From assembly GCA_001791425.1 (NCBI GenBank), contig MGEP01000013.1:15881-28912 (forward strand): DNA of 13,032 nt, written 5' to 3'. Under the pieces are notes generated by a model that saw only the letters and a program-made list of their open reading frames with translations, made no database searches and was not told the origin of the DNA. Within the stretch, counting starts at the first letter, position 1; every line of letters begins with the position of its first letter. The position numbers and the translations under genes are program-made. The DNA comes from Candidatus Uhrbacteria bacterium RIFCSPLOWO2_02_FULL_48_12 (GTDB lineage Bacteria; Patescibacteriota; Patescibacteriia; GWA2-46-9). Below are positions 7,564 through 13,032 of this stretch, piece after piece.

Positions 7564-8664
7564 ATGCTTCCTATCATTCTCTCTTTTCTGGCCGCCGCTG
7601 CGCTGGCTCTTTTTTTGACGCCTCTGGTCAGGACCTACGCCATTGCTCATCGCCTAGTTGACGATCCGGCGATTGAACCGCAGCGCCGCGCGCACGATCG
7701 TCCTATTCCGCTGCTGGGAGGCCTCGCTGTTTGGCTGACGATTGTGATAATTATTTTTTCCGTTCTACTGCTTAATCAATCATATATCGTCGGTCCCTAC
7801 CTTAAATCAAAATTTATTATCGGTATTATTTTAGCAAGCGCCGTGCTGATGGCAGGCGGTTATCTTGACGATCGTTATCATTTGCGCCCTCGTTCGTCAG
7901 TCTGGTTTCCCATTCTGGCCGTTTTAATAATTATCGCGAGCGGCATTGGCATTAATTTTATCACCCGTCCCTGGGGCGGAGTTATGCGGCTGGATGGCTG
8001 GAAAATTGAACTTTTGCGCTATCGGGACTTGCCTTATTATTTTAACGTCGGGGCGGATATTTTGACGTTTTGCTGGCTCATGGGAATGATGTATACTACC
8101 AAACTGCTTGATGGATTAGATGGGCTGACGAGCGGAATCGCCGCCATTGGCGCTATCACACTTAGTGCCTTGAGCTTGACCGCGATTGTCCATCAGCCAG
8201 ACACTGCTTTGCTGGCCGCCATTGTGGCTGGCGCTTTTTTGGGTTTTTTGCGATATAATTGGTTCCCGGCCAGTATATTTTTGGGGGAAGGCGGCAGTCT
8301 TTTAGCCGGTTTTATGCTCGGCGTTTTGGCCATTGCGGCCGGCGGGAAAATTGCCGCGACCATTCTGGTCGTGGCCATACCTGTTTTTGATGTTTTTTGG
8401 GTGATCGCCCGTCGCATATTTTGGGAGCATAAATCAATCGCGGCGGCCGACCGCCAACATTTGCACTTTCGTCTCTTAGATATTGGATTAACGCCTCGTC
8501 AAACCGTGCTGTTTTTTTGGTCGGTCAGCGCCGTTTGGGGTACGCTCGCTTTGGTTTTGCAGACACGCGGCAAATTTTTCGCCTTTATAATTTTAAGTTT
8601 TATATCCATAATTTTTGCTTACCTCGTTGTTAAATTACAAAACAGACGCCTCTCGCCAAGGTAA
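7564..8664 (+). CDS. WecA/MraY-like polyprenyl-phosphate sugar-1-phosphate transferase (GT4)
   Basis: This multi-pass membrane enzyme of the glycosyltransferase-4 (WecA/TagO/MraY) superfamily is predicted to transfer a sugar-1-phosphate, probably GlcNAc-1-P, from a UDP-sugar to undecaprenyl phosphate and so start a lipid-linked glycan. From ATG 7564 it is 366 aa, with about ten hydrophobic segments. Motifs: DDP (33-35) and RRAHDRPIPLLGG (41-53) on the cytoplasmic side, LDDRYHL (101-107, the Mg-binding DD), LLDGLDGL (181-188), FLGEGGS (239-245, usually FLGDxGS), and DRQHLHFRLL (296-305, usually HxHH). An in-frame TTG at 7525 would add 13 residues, but these are encoded by the intergenic repeat, so I prefer the ATG. 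MraY itself is less likely because of the GlcNAc-transferase-like DRxHLH loop. The next gene begins 5 nt downstream. Confidence 0.88.
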   Translation: MLPIILSFLAAAALALFLTPLVRTYAIAHRLVDDPAIEPQRRAHDRPIPLLGGLAVWLTIVIIIFSVLLLNQSYIVGPYLKSKFIIGIILASAVLMAGGYLDDRYHLRPRSSVWFPILAVLIIIASGIGINFITRPWGGVMRLDGWKIELLRYRDLPYYFNVGADILTFCWLMGMMYTTKLLDGLDGLTSGIAAIGAITLSALSLTAIVHQPDTALLAAIVAGAFLGFLRYNWFPASIFLGEGGSLLAGFMLGVLAIAAGGKIAATILVVAIPVFDVFWVIARRIFWEHKSIAAADRQHLHFRLLDIGLTPRQTVLFFWSVSAVWGTLALVLQTRGKFFAFIILSFISIIFAYLVVKLQNRRLSPR

Positions 8665-8669
8665 TTTTT

Positions 8670-10166
8670 ATGCTCACCTTAACGGACAGAAGTAAATACC
8701 GTATTTTAGAAATGATTCCGGGAATGCTCGTTTGGGCTACTTTTATTTTAGCCGTCACTCTATCATTTGTGCGGCCGCTGTGGGCCGTTTATTTTATTAT
8801 TTTATTTGATCTCTATTGGCTGTGGCGCGTTAGCTATTTTGTTTTTTACACGGTGCTCTCCTGGCGATTATATAACCGTGAAATCAAACGCCATTGGTTT
8901 GCTGATCTTGAGCGAGATTATCCAGCGTGGCGGAATATGTATCACTTAATTTTTTTGCCTACCTACCGCGAAGATTTAAGCGTTATAGAAGCCACTGTTA
9001 AAAGCTTAACTCAAATGGCCTATGACCCAAAGCGTTTTATCGTCATTTTGGCCGGCGAAGAGAGAGACGCTGAAAATTTTGCCAAAATCTCGTCGTATTT
9101 GGCTGACCATTATCGTCATTTTTTTTACGACCTGGTGGTGACAGTGCATCCCGCGAATCTGCCGGATGAAATTCCCGGCAAGGGATCAAATCTGAACTGG
9201 TCTGGCCATCGCCTTAAAAAATACGTGGACTCTGCCGGCCTGCCTTATCAAAATTTGATTGTGTCTTCGTTTGACGTGGATACCCTAGCCCACCGACAGT
9301 ATTTTGCCTGCTTGACCTACAAATTTTTAAGCCACCCCAATCCCACCCACGCGAGTTACCAGCCGGCGGTTCTTTACAATAACAACATTTGGGACGCGCC
9401 GGCCATCACTCGCGTAGCCGCCTTTGGCACGACTTTTTGGCTGATGACCGAGCTCGCTCGCCCCGAGCGCCTTTTTACTTTTTCCTCTCATAGCATGAGC
9501 TGGCAGGCGCTAGTTGATGTCGGCTTTTGGGAAAAGCAAATAGTCACCGAGGATTCAAGAATATTTTTACAATGTTTCTTGCGCTACGACGGCGATTACA
9601 GTGTGACGCCGATATATGTGCCTGTTTCCATGGATATGGTGATGGCTAAAAGTTATTTGAAGAGTTTGGTGAGTTTATACAAGCAGCAGCGCCGCTGGGC
9701 TTGGGGTATTGAGCACTTGCCGTACATGCTTTGGAATTTTTCTAAAAATCCGCGCATCCCTTGGCGCAAAAAACTTTATTATATTTGGAATTTAAGCGAA
9801 GGGATGTATTCGTGGGCCACCGCTCCGATTTTGATTTTTTTAATTGGCCGCTTGCCTCTTTATGTCGCGCCCATGAGTATGCAGCAGCAGGCCTTGTTTC
9901 AAAACGCCCCTTTTGTTTTGGAAAAACTTTTGCAGTTGTCAATGATTGGGATTTTTGTATCTGTGCTCATGAGTTTAAAACTTTTGCCGCCGCGGCCGTC
10001 CTCGGCGCGGCCGCATGCTTATTTAACGATGATTTTTCAATGGCTGTTACTGCCGATTACTTTTGGCGTCTTTGGCTCCCTGCCGGCCACGGAAGCGCAA
10101 ACTCGTCTCATGTTCGGGCGTTACCTTGGTTTTAACGTTACCGAAAAAGCAAGATCGGAAATTTAA
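8670..10166 (+). CDS. Membrane GT2 glycosyltransferase with QQRRW motif (cellulose-synthase-like fold)
   Basis: The 498-aa enzyme has two N-terminal transmembrane helices (about 15-70), a cytoplasmic GT-A catalytic domain, and C-terminal hydrophobic segments. Catalytic signatures are in the right order: FLPTYRED at the start of the nucleotide-binding fold, DVD (202-204) as the DxD metal site, TED (293-295) as the likely catalytic base region, and QQRRW (339-343), the QxxRW acceptor motif of processive family-2 synthases. Known relatives polymerise or transfer sugars at the membrane; this sequence alone does not identify donor or product. A possible weak Shine-Dalgarno AAGG lies 8 nt before ATG. 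It sits 5 nt after the WecA-like gene and 5 nt before the next GT2, so all should be co-transcribed in a surface-glycan operon. The C-terminal membrane part may form the export or acceptor channel, which is inference. Confidence 0.87.
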   Translation: MLTLTDRSKYRILEMIPGMLVWATFILAVTLSFVRPLWAVYFIILFDLYWLWRVSYFVFYTVLSWRLYNREIKRHWFADLERDYPAWRNMYHLIFLPTYREDLSVIEATVKSLTQMAYDPKRFIVILAGEERDAENFAKISSYLADHYRHFFYDLVVTVHPANLPDEIPGKGSNLNWSGHRLKKYVDSAGLPYQNLIVSSFDVDTLAHRQYFACLTYKFLSHPNPTHASYQPAVLYNNNIWDAPAITRVAAFGTTFWLMTELARPERLFTFSSHSMSWQALVDVGFWEKQIVTEDSRIFLQCFLRYDGDYSVTPIYVPVSMDMVMAKSYLKSLVSLYKQQRRWAWGIEHLPYMLWNFSKNPRIPWRKKLYYIWNLSEGMYSWATAPILIFLIGRLPLYVAPMSMQQQALFQNAPFVLEKLLQLSMIGIFVSVLMSLKLLPPRPSSARPHAYLTMIFQWLLLPITFGVFGSLPATEAQTRLMFGRYLGFNVTEKARSEI

Positions 10167-10171
10167 ATATT

Positions 10172-11191
10172 ATGTCAGTGGCCGTACAATTGTTAACTTG
10201 GAACGGAGAAGCTTTTTTGGGGGAGTGCCTTGACTCTTTATCTCGACAAACATACAAGGATTGGCAAATATTTATATTGGACAATAATTCCGAAGATCAA
10301 ACATCAGCTATTATTTCTCATTGGTTCGTCCACCATCGCGGTCATTGGCAAAAAAACAGTCAAAACGTGGGGTTTGCGCGCGGCCATAATCTGCTTTTAA
10401 AATCTCATGAGTGGCCGTATGTGTTTATTCTTAATCAGGATGTAATTTTAGAGCCGTCTTATTTGGACAAACTGATGTCTTGTTTTATAGCGCGTTCTCG
10501 CGTCGGGAGCGCCACTGGCTGTCTACTGCGCCTTGAACGAGATAACGAAAGATTGACTAAAACAGATACCATGGACAGCGCGGGGTTGAAAATTTATCGC
10601 ACTCATCGCGTGGTTGAGCGCGGGCGCGGCGAGGCGGCGTGGCCCGTTGGAGCAGATGAAGAAATTTTCGGTGTGCCGGCCACGGCGGCTCTTTATCGCC
10701 GCTCGGCCTTAAACGAGGCGGCCGCCAAGACTAGCAATGGCCTAGAGTGGTTTGACGAAAATTTTGGTTCGTATAAAGAAGATGTTGACTTGGCGTATCG
10801 CCTGCAGCTTTTTGGTTGGCGCAGTGTTTACGTTTCCGCGGCCCGTGGATATCATTATCGCGGTCTGCGCGGCGCCGTGGACGCTGATACGGCATTATTT
10901 GGGGTGGCCACTTGGCGCTCACGTCGAGAGCGATCAGCCACGGCCAACCGTCAATCATATCGCAATCATTTACTTTTTATTTTTAAGAGTTTTGCTTTCC
11001 CGCCATTTTCGCCTGTCTGGTGGCAGACGGTTTTTTATGAGACTATGAAATTATTCATTCTGATTTTCACTGAACCAAAAACGTTAATGGCGTGGACAGA
11101 CGTTTATAAATTGCGCGGAGCTTTGGCCGTTAAAAGACGCTCAATTCTAGCTATATCCCGCGGCCCGGAAAACATTGCCCGCTTCTTTTGA
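10172..11191 (+). CDS. GT2 family glycosyltransferase, rhamnosyltransferase-like
   Basis: This 339-aa GT-A fold enzyme has no strong membrane helix except a weakly hydrophobic C-terminal segment. Visible motifs are the N-terminal strand VAVQLLTWNGEAFL (nucleotide pocket), LDNNSED (36-42), NQDV at 88-91 (the DxD-equivalent metal site), and ENFGSYKEDVDLAYR (196-210), where E203-D204 fits the catalytic base region of WbbL/rhamnosyltransferase-type GT2 enzymes. A GYHYRG segment follows (226-231), with a His often conserved in this group. The likely role is adding one sugar to the lipid-linked intermediate made by the WecA-like enzyme. The donor cannot be read from sequence; rhamnose is only a family-level guess. 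ATG starts 5 nt after the preceding stop, without a clear Shine-Dalgarno sequence. Confidence 0.86.
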   Translation: MSVAVQLLTWNGEAFLGECLDSLSRQTYKDWQIFILDNNSEDQTSAIISHWFVHHRGHWQKNSQNVGFARGHNLLLKSHEWPYVFILNQDVILEPSYLDKLMSCFIARSRVGSATGCLLRLERDNERLTKTDTMDSAGLKIYRTHRVVERGRGEAAWPVGADEEIFGVPATAALYRRSALNEAAAKTSNGLEWFDENFGSYKEDVDLAYRLQLFGWRSVYVSAARGYHYRGLRGAVDADTALFGVATWRSRRERSATANRQSYRNHLLFIFKSFAFPPFSPVWWQTVFYETMKLFILIFTEPKTLMAWTDVYKLRGALAVKRRSILAISRGPENIARFF

Positions 11192-11193
11192 TG

Positions 11194-11235
11194 CTTACCT
11201 CTACCCACTACTAACTACACACTACATACTAAATC
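11194..11235. repeat. CTACNNA heptamer tandem repeat
   Basis: Of the 45-nt gap between the two GT2 genes, 42 nt fall into six consecutive 7-nt units. CTAC recurs exactly every 7 nt at 11201, 11208, 11215 and 11222, with a degenerate CTAA at 11229 and CTTACCT as a first unit. The unit sequence differs from the AATGNCA type at 7.4 kb, but the period is the same. Its position directly ahead of ATG 11237 places it in the translation-initiation region of the next gene. Function is unknown. Confidence 0.75.
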
Positions 11236-11236
11236 A

Positions 11237-12022
11237 ATGACTCTCTCAATTATCATTGTCAGTTATCAGACCAAAAAACTTTTGCGGCAGTGCCTCAAGG
11301 GGGTATATTGCCATCCTCCCAATGCAGATTTTGAAGTGATGGTGGTTGATAACGGATCAGACGATGGCACATCAGCCATGGTGCGCGAGGAGTTCCCTCA
11401 AGTGCGTCTTATCACTTTGTCGCGTAATTTGGGATACGCTAAGGGAAGCAATGCCGCCATCAGAGAGGCGCGCGGGAAATATTTACTTTTTATGAACGCC
11501 GATATTGCCGTGTTGGCTGACAGCTTTGGTCGGTTGATTAATTTTATGGAGCAAAGACCAGACGTGGGTCTGGCTGGACCCCAGCTTTTGAATCCAGACA
11601 AAACTATACAAAATTCGGCCTTTCGCTGGTACAATTTTTTAACGCCGTTTTGCCGCCGCACCCGCTTGAAATACACTAAATGGGGGAGGCGAGAGCTAAA
11701 ACGATTTTTAATGTTAGAGTGGGATCACCGGAGCGAATGCCGGGTCAATTGGTTAATGTCCAGTTGCGTGATAGTGAGGCGTCAAGCTATTGAGGAAGTT
11801 GGTGTATTTGACGAAAGGTATTTTGTTTACCTCGCCGACACTGACCTTTGCCGGCGCCTCTGGCTTAAACATTGGCTAGTTGTCTATACGCCAGCCGCGG
11901 TATTTATTCATTTGCATCATCGGCAATCGGCCGAGGAATTGCAATTAACGGTTGTTCATTTTAAAGACTGGCTGCGCTATATTTGGAAATGGCGCGGGCA
12001 AACGCCGCCGGCTATTGATTAG
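11237..12022 (+). CDS. GT2 family glycosyltransferase, WbbL/rhamnosyltransferase-like
   Basis: The 261-aa enzyme is a compact GT-A domain of typical family length. It begins with the canonical strand LSIIIVSYQTKKLLRQCL, followed by VVDNGSDDGT (36-45), SRNLGYAKGSN (62-72), and the metal site MNADI (86-90). The catalytic-base region FVYLADTDLCRRL (196-208) corresponds to the usual F-x-Y-F-E-D-x-D-L-C-R-R, but the Glu is replaced by Ala (A200) while both Asp residues remain. A His-rich segment FIHLHH (223-228) follows. The predicted role is a further sugar transfer in the same lipid-linked glycan pathway as the three genes upstream. It differs clearly from the preceding GT2, so it is a paralogous family member rather than a recent duplicate. 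It is the last gene before a 565-bp non-coding stretch, and no T-tailed terminator follows it on the + strand. Confidence 0.87.
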   Translation: MTLSIIIVSYQTKKLLRQCLKGVYCHPPNADFEVMVVDNGSDDGTSAMVREEFPQVRLITLSRNLGYAKGSNAAIREARGKYLLFMNADIAVLADSFGRLINFMEQRPDVGLAGPQLLNPDKTIQNSAFRWYNFLTPFCRRTRLKYTKWGRRELKRFLMLEWDHRSECRVNWLMSSCVIVRRQAIEEVGVFDERYFVYLADTDLCRRLWLKHWLVVYTPAAVFIHLHHRQSAEELQLTVVHFKDWLRYIWKWRGQTPPAID

Positions 12023-12233
12023 CAAAACCTAACAAATGACAAGGTTGGAGACGCAATTCTTAGGACCGCAATGGTAAGCAATCTATATATGTTTAAGCAA
12101 TGTCATTTGACCCCTTAGGAGCGGTGAGGACTGGAATTTGAGGAGCGAGGCAAGCAAAACCACAAACTTCCCATAGGCGCCGCGTCGTGGGCGCACCGAC
12201 GAGCGAGGCAGATGAAGCGGCGATGTGTTTGAC

Positions 12234-12332
12234 CCAGCCCCAGTTTTGTCAATCGAGGTTGTCAGGATATAGTAGTTTTATACAGATGTAGGCATGATCT
12301 TGATTAATATCTATAGCCAAAACTGGGGCTGG
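12234..12332. repeat. 15-bp perfect inverted repeat with 69-nt AT-rich spacer
   Basis: CCAGCCCCAGTTTTG (12234-12248) is the exact reverse complement of CAAAACTGGGGCTGG (12318-12332). The GC-rich arms flank an AT-rich interior. The 99-bp unit could fold as one long stem-loop in RNA or DNA, or could be a small inverted-repeat element with terminal repeats. No target-site duplication is obvious directly outside the arms, and no transposase is present in the window. Confidence 0.8.
12246..12273 (+). promoter_or_regulatory. Possible sigma-70-type promoter
   Basis: TTGTCA (12246-12251) and TATAGT (12268-12273) are separated by 16 nt. The pair lies in the left arm and interior of the 99-bp inverted repeat. 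If real, it would give an RNA with a leader of roughly 300 nt before mreB that includes the downstream hairpins. This is a motif match only. Confidence 0.22.
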
Positions 12333-12402
12333 TGAGTTTCTCGCCGCTCTGCCAAGCGAGTCCAAGCGACCCGACGCGGACGCCGAGGGCACCATTCTTT
12401 CG

Positions 12403-12433
12403 GTTCCTTTCTTCGGGTGAGCAAGAAAGGAAC
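12403..12433. repeat. 11-bp perfect hairpin (GTTCCTTTCTT / AAGAAAGGAAC)
   Basis: The two arms (12403-12413 and 12423-12433) pair without mismatch around a 9-nt loop. Each arm has one strand rich in pyrimidines and the other rich in purines. The side after the hairpin is A-rich, so it is not a + strand terminator. The surrounding composition resembles small intergenic palindromic units that are multicopy in many bacterial genomes; copy number here is unknown. Confidence 0.75.
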
Positions 12434-12443
12434 AAAAACCTCA

Positions 12444-12462
12444 TGCCCCGCCTCGCGGGGCA
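12444..12462 (-). terminator. GC hairpin 1, possible minus-strand terminator
   Basis: TGCCCCGC and GCGGGGCA form a perfect 8-bp stem with loop CTC. On the + strand it is followed by six adenines. Read on the minus strand, a T5 tract comes only a few bases after the stem, so a terminator is possible but not ideal. No minus-strand gene lies nearby to be terminated. Confidence 0.35.
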
Positions 12463-12488
12463 AAAAACTAATAAGCAATTAAAACAAA

Positions 12489-12505
12489 GCCCCGCGTTGC
12501 GGGGC
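12489..12505 (-). terminator. GC hairpin 2, possible minus-strand terminator
   Basis: GCCCCGC and GCGGGGC form a perfect 7-bp stem with loop GTT. Read on the minus strand the stem is followed directly by TTTGTTTT, the pattern of an intrinsic terminator. It shares GCGGGGCAAAAA with hairpin 1, 44 nt away, so the two are related copies. It could stop transcription running antisense through mreB. Confidence 0.4.
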
Positions 12506-12562
12506 AAAAACAACCCTTCTCTTGCCAAAAAACGATTTTTCAGTTAACGTTGCAGAGCTGTT

Positions 12563-12591
12563 TTGACTTAGTTAAATTCCATAAATTATGG
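12563..12591 (+). promoter_or_regulatory. Weak candidate promoter at the mreB start
   Basis: TTGACT (12563-12568) is a good -35-like hexamer, but 17 nt downstream only TTATGG is found, overlapping the start codon. If used, translation would need a downstream start, such as the ATG at 12594 or later. I rate it low; a promoter further upstream is as likely. Confidence 0.15.
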
Positions 12592-13032
12592 CCATGTTTG
12601 TCAAAAAAATAGCCATTGATCTTGGCACAACGAACACGCTAGTGCACGTGCCAAAGCGCGGCATTGTTATCAATGAGCCGTCGGTGGTGGCGACTTCTGT
12701 GGTGGATAAGCGTATTTTGGCCGTGGGCAATGAAGCCAAAGAAATGCTTGGCCGCACCCCGGATACTATTGTCGCCCTAAGACCACTCAAGGAAGGAGTC
12801 ATTGCTGACTATCGCACGACCGAAGCGATGCTGCGGTATTTTATCAATAAGGCCTTGGGCGGAATTCGTTTTTTTAGGCCAGAAGTTATGGTGGCGGTAC
12901 CGGCTGGAATTACGGCGACGGAACGCCGTGCCGTGATTGACGCTTGTCTCGCCGCCGGAGCAAAAGCCGCTTTTATAATTAAAGAACCGATTGCCGCGGC
13001 TATTGGCGCCAATATCCCCATTGGCTCCGCCT
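12588..13032 (+). CDS. mreB: Rod-shape-determining protein MreB, N-terminal part (3' truncated)
   Basis: MreB is an actin-like ATPase that forms membrane-associated filaments and directs lateral cell-wall synthesis. The 148 codons visible cover the start of the fold. [17 protein letters not shown] carries the phosphate-1 motif DLGTTNT (11-17). INEPSVVAT follows, then [14 protein letters not shown], the segment [11 protein letters not shown], and [17 protein letters not shown] with the downstream EPIAAAIGA motif, all in MreB order. The frame is open to the right edge, so the C-terminal half is outside the window. ATG 12588 and ATG 12594 are both possible starts; the second gives [11 protein letters not shown], close to many MreB N-termini. 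No Shine-Dalgarno sequence precedes either. In most bacteria mreC and other wall genes follow, which would link this region to the upstream glycan genes. Confidence 0.95.
   Translation, partial: MAMFVKKIAIDLGTTNTLVHVPKRGIVINEPSVVATSVVDKRILAVGNEAKEMLGRTPDTIVALRPLKEGVIADYRTTEAMLRYFINKALGGIRFFRPEVMVAVPAGITATERRAVIDACLAAGAKAAFIIKEPIAAAIGANIPIGSA

Larger units (their letters stand above)
12023..12587. other. Non-coding, repeat-rich stretch upstream of mreB
   Basis: About 565 bp separates the glycosyltransferase operon from mreB. Reading frames here are short, cross the hairpins and match no family I recognise. The left part (12023-12232) holds CAAATGAC (12033-12040) opposed by GTCATTTG (12102-12109), a direct repeat TAAGCAAT (12075 and 12094), and GCGAGGCA twice (12145 and 12203). 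The right part holds the inverted repeat, hairpins and possible promoters listed separately. No tRNA, rRNA or known riboswitch pattern was recognised. Confidence 0.65.

Noticed and set aside
9761..10135. 124-aa + strand frame overlapping the membrane GT2 gene
   Set aside because: It lies within the C-terminal membrane region of a gene with clear catalytic motifs and has no recognisable motif.
12304..12528. 74-aa minus-strand reading frame
   Set aside because: It crosses the inverted-repeat arm and all three hairpins, with no recognisable domain or start context.
12332..12547. 71-aa + strand reading frame
   Set aside because: It runs through the perfect hairpins at 12403-12505, is low in complexity and matches no family; the opposite strand is equally open. 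It is most likely a by-product of the repeats.

Overview
The window looks like a chromosomal piece from an uncultivated Patescibacteria / Candidate Phyla Radiation bacterium, most likely of the Parcubacteria type. This is inferred from recognised families rather than a marker gene. The clues are a DUF4012 surface protein next to an Ig-like surface protein and a membrane-anchored Clp-type ATPase, a WecA-like transferase with the variant motifs KLLDGLDGL and FLGEGGS, several GT2 glycosyltransferases, almost no Shine-Dalgarno sequences, and AATG/CATT-rich spacers. All credible genes lie on the + strand.

Region 1 (3-7369) is a tight four-gene block: a DUF4012 membrane protein (frame open to the left edge), a single-pass protein with four exported Ig-like/DUF11-like repeats, a short two-helix membrane protein, and a 900-residue Clp-family double AAA+ ATPase. 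The ATPase has a DnaJ-like CxxC zinc module and two transmembrane helices ahead of its Clp_N domain. Gaps are 9, about 10 and 1 nt. The ATPase is the most unusual object here. Its D1 domain lacks the Walker A Ser/Thr, the arginine fingers and the aromatic pore loop. D2 keeps its catalytic motifs but has lost the GYVGY pore loop. There is no ClpB middle domain and no ClpP-binding loop. It may be a membrane-tethered envelope motor or assembly factor rather than a classical protein-threading unfoldase.

Region 2 (7370-7563) is a spacer built almost entirely on a 7-nt period. AATGNCA-type heptads on the left and GNCATTW-type heptads on the right form an imperfect inverted arrangement around a GC-rich hairpin.

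Region 3 (7564-12022) is a glycan-assembly operon: a WecA/MraY-like polyprenyl-phosphate sugar-1-phosphate transferase, a multi-pass GT2 enzyme with a QQRRW motif, and two soluble-type GT2 transferases. A second, unrelated 7-nt repeat (CTACNNA) fills the gap before the last gene. The likely product is a lipid-linked surface glycan.

Region 4 (12023-12587) is about 565 bp with no convincing gene but dense structure: a 15-bp perfect inverted repeat with a 69-nt spacer, an 11-bp hairpin, twin GCCCCGC/GCGGGGC hairpins, and a short word shared with the 7.4-kb spacer. It ends at mreB (12588 to the right edge, truncated), the actin-like rod-shape protein.
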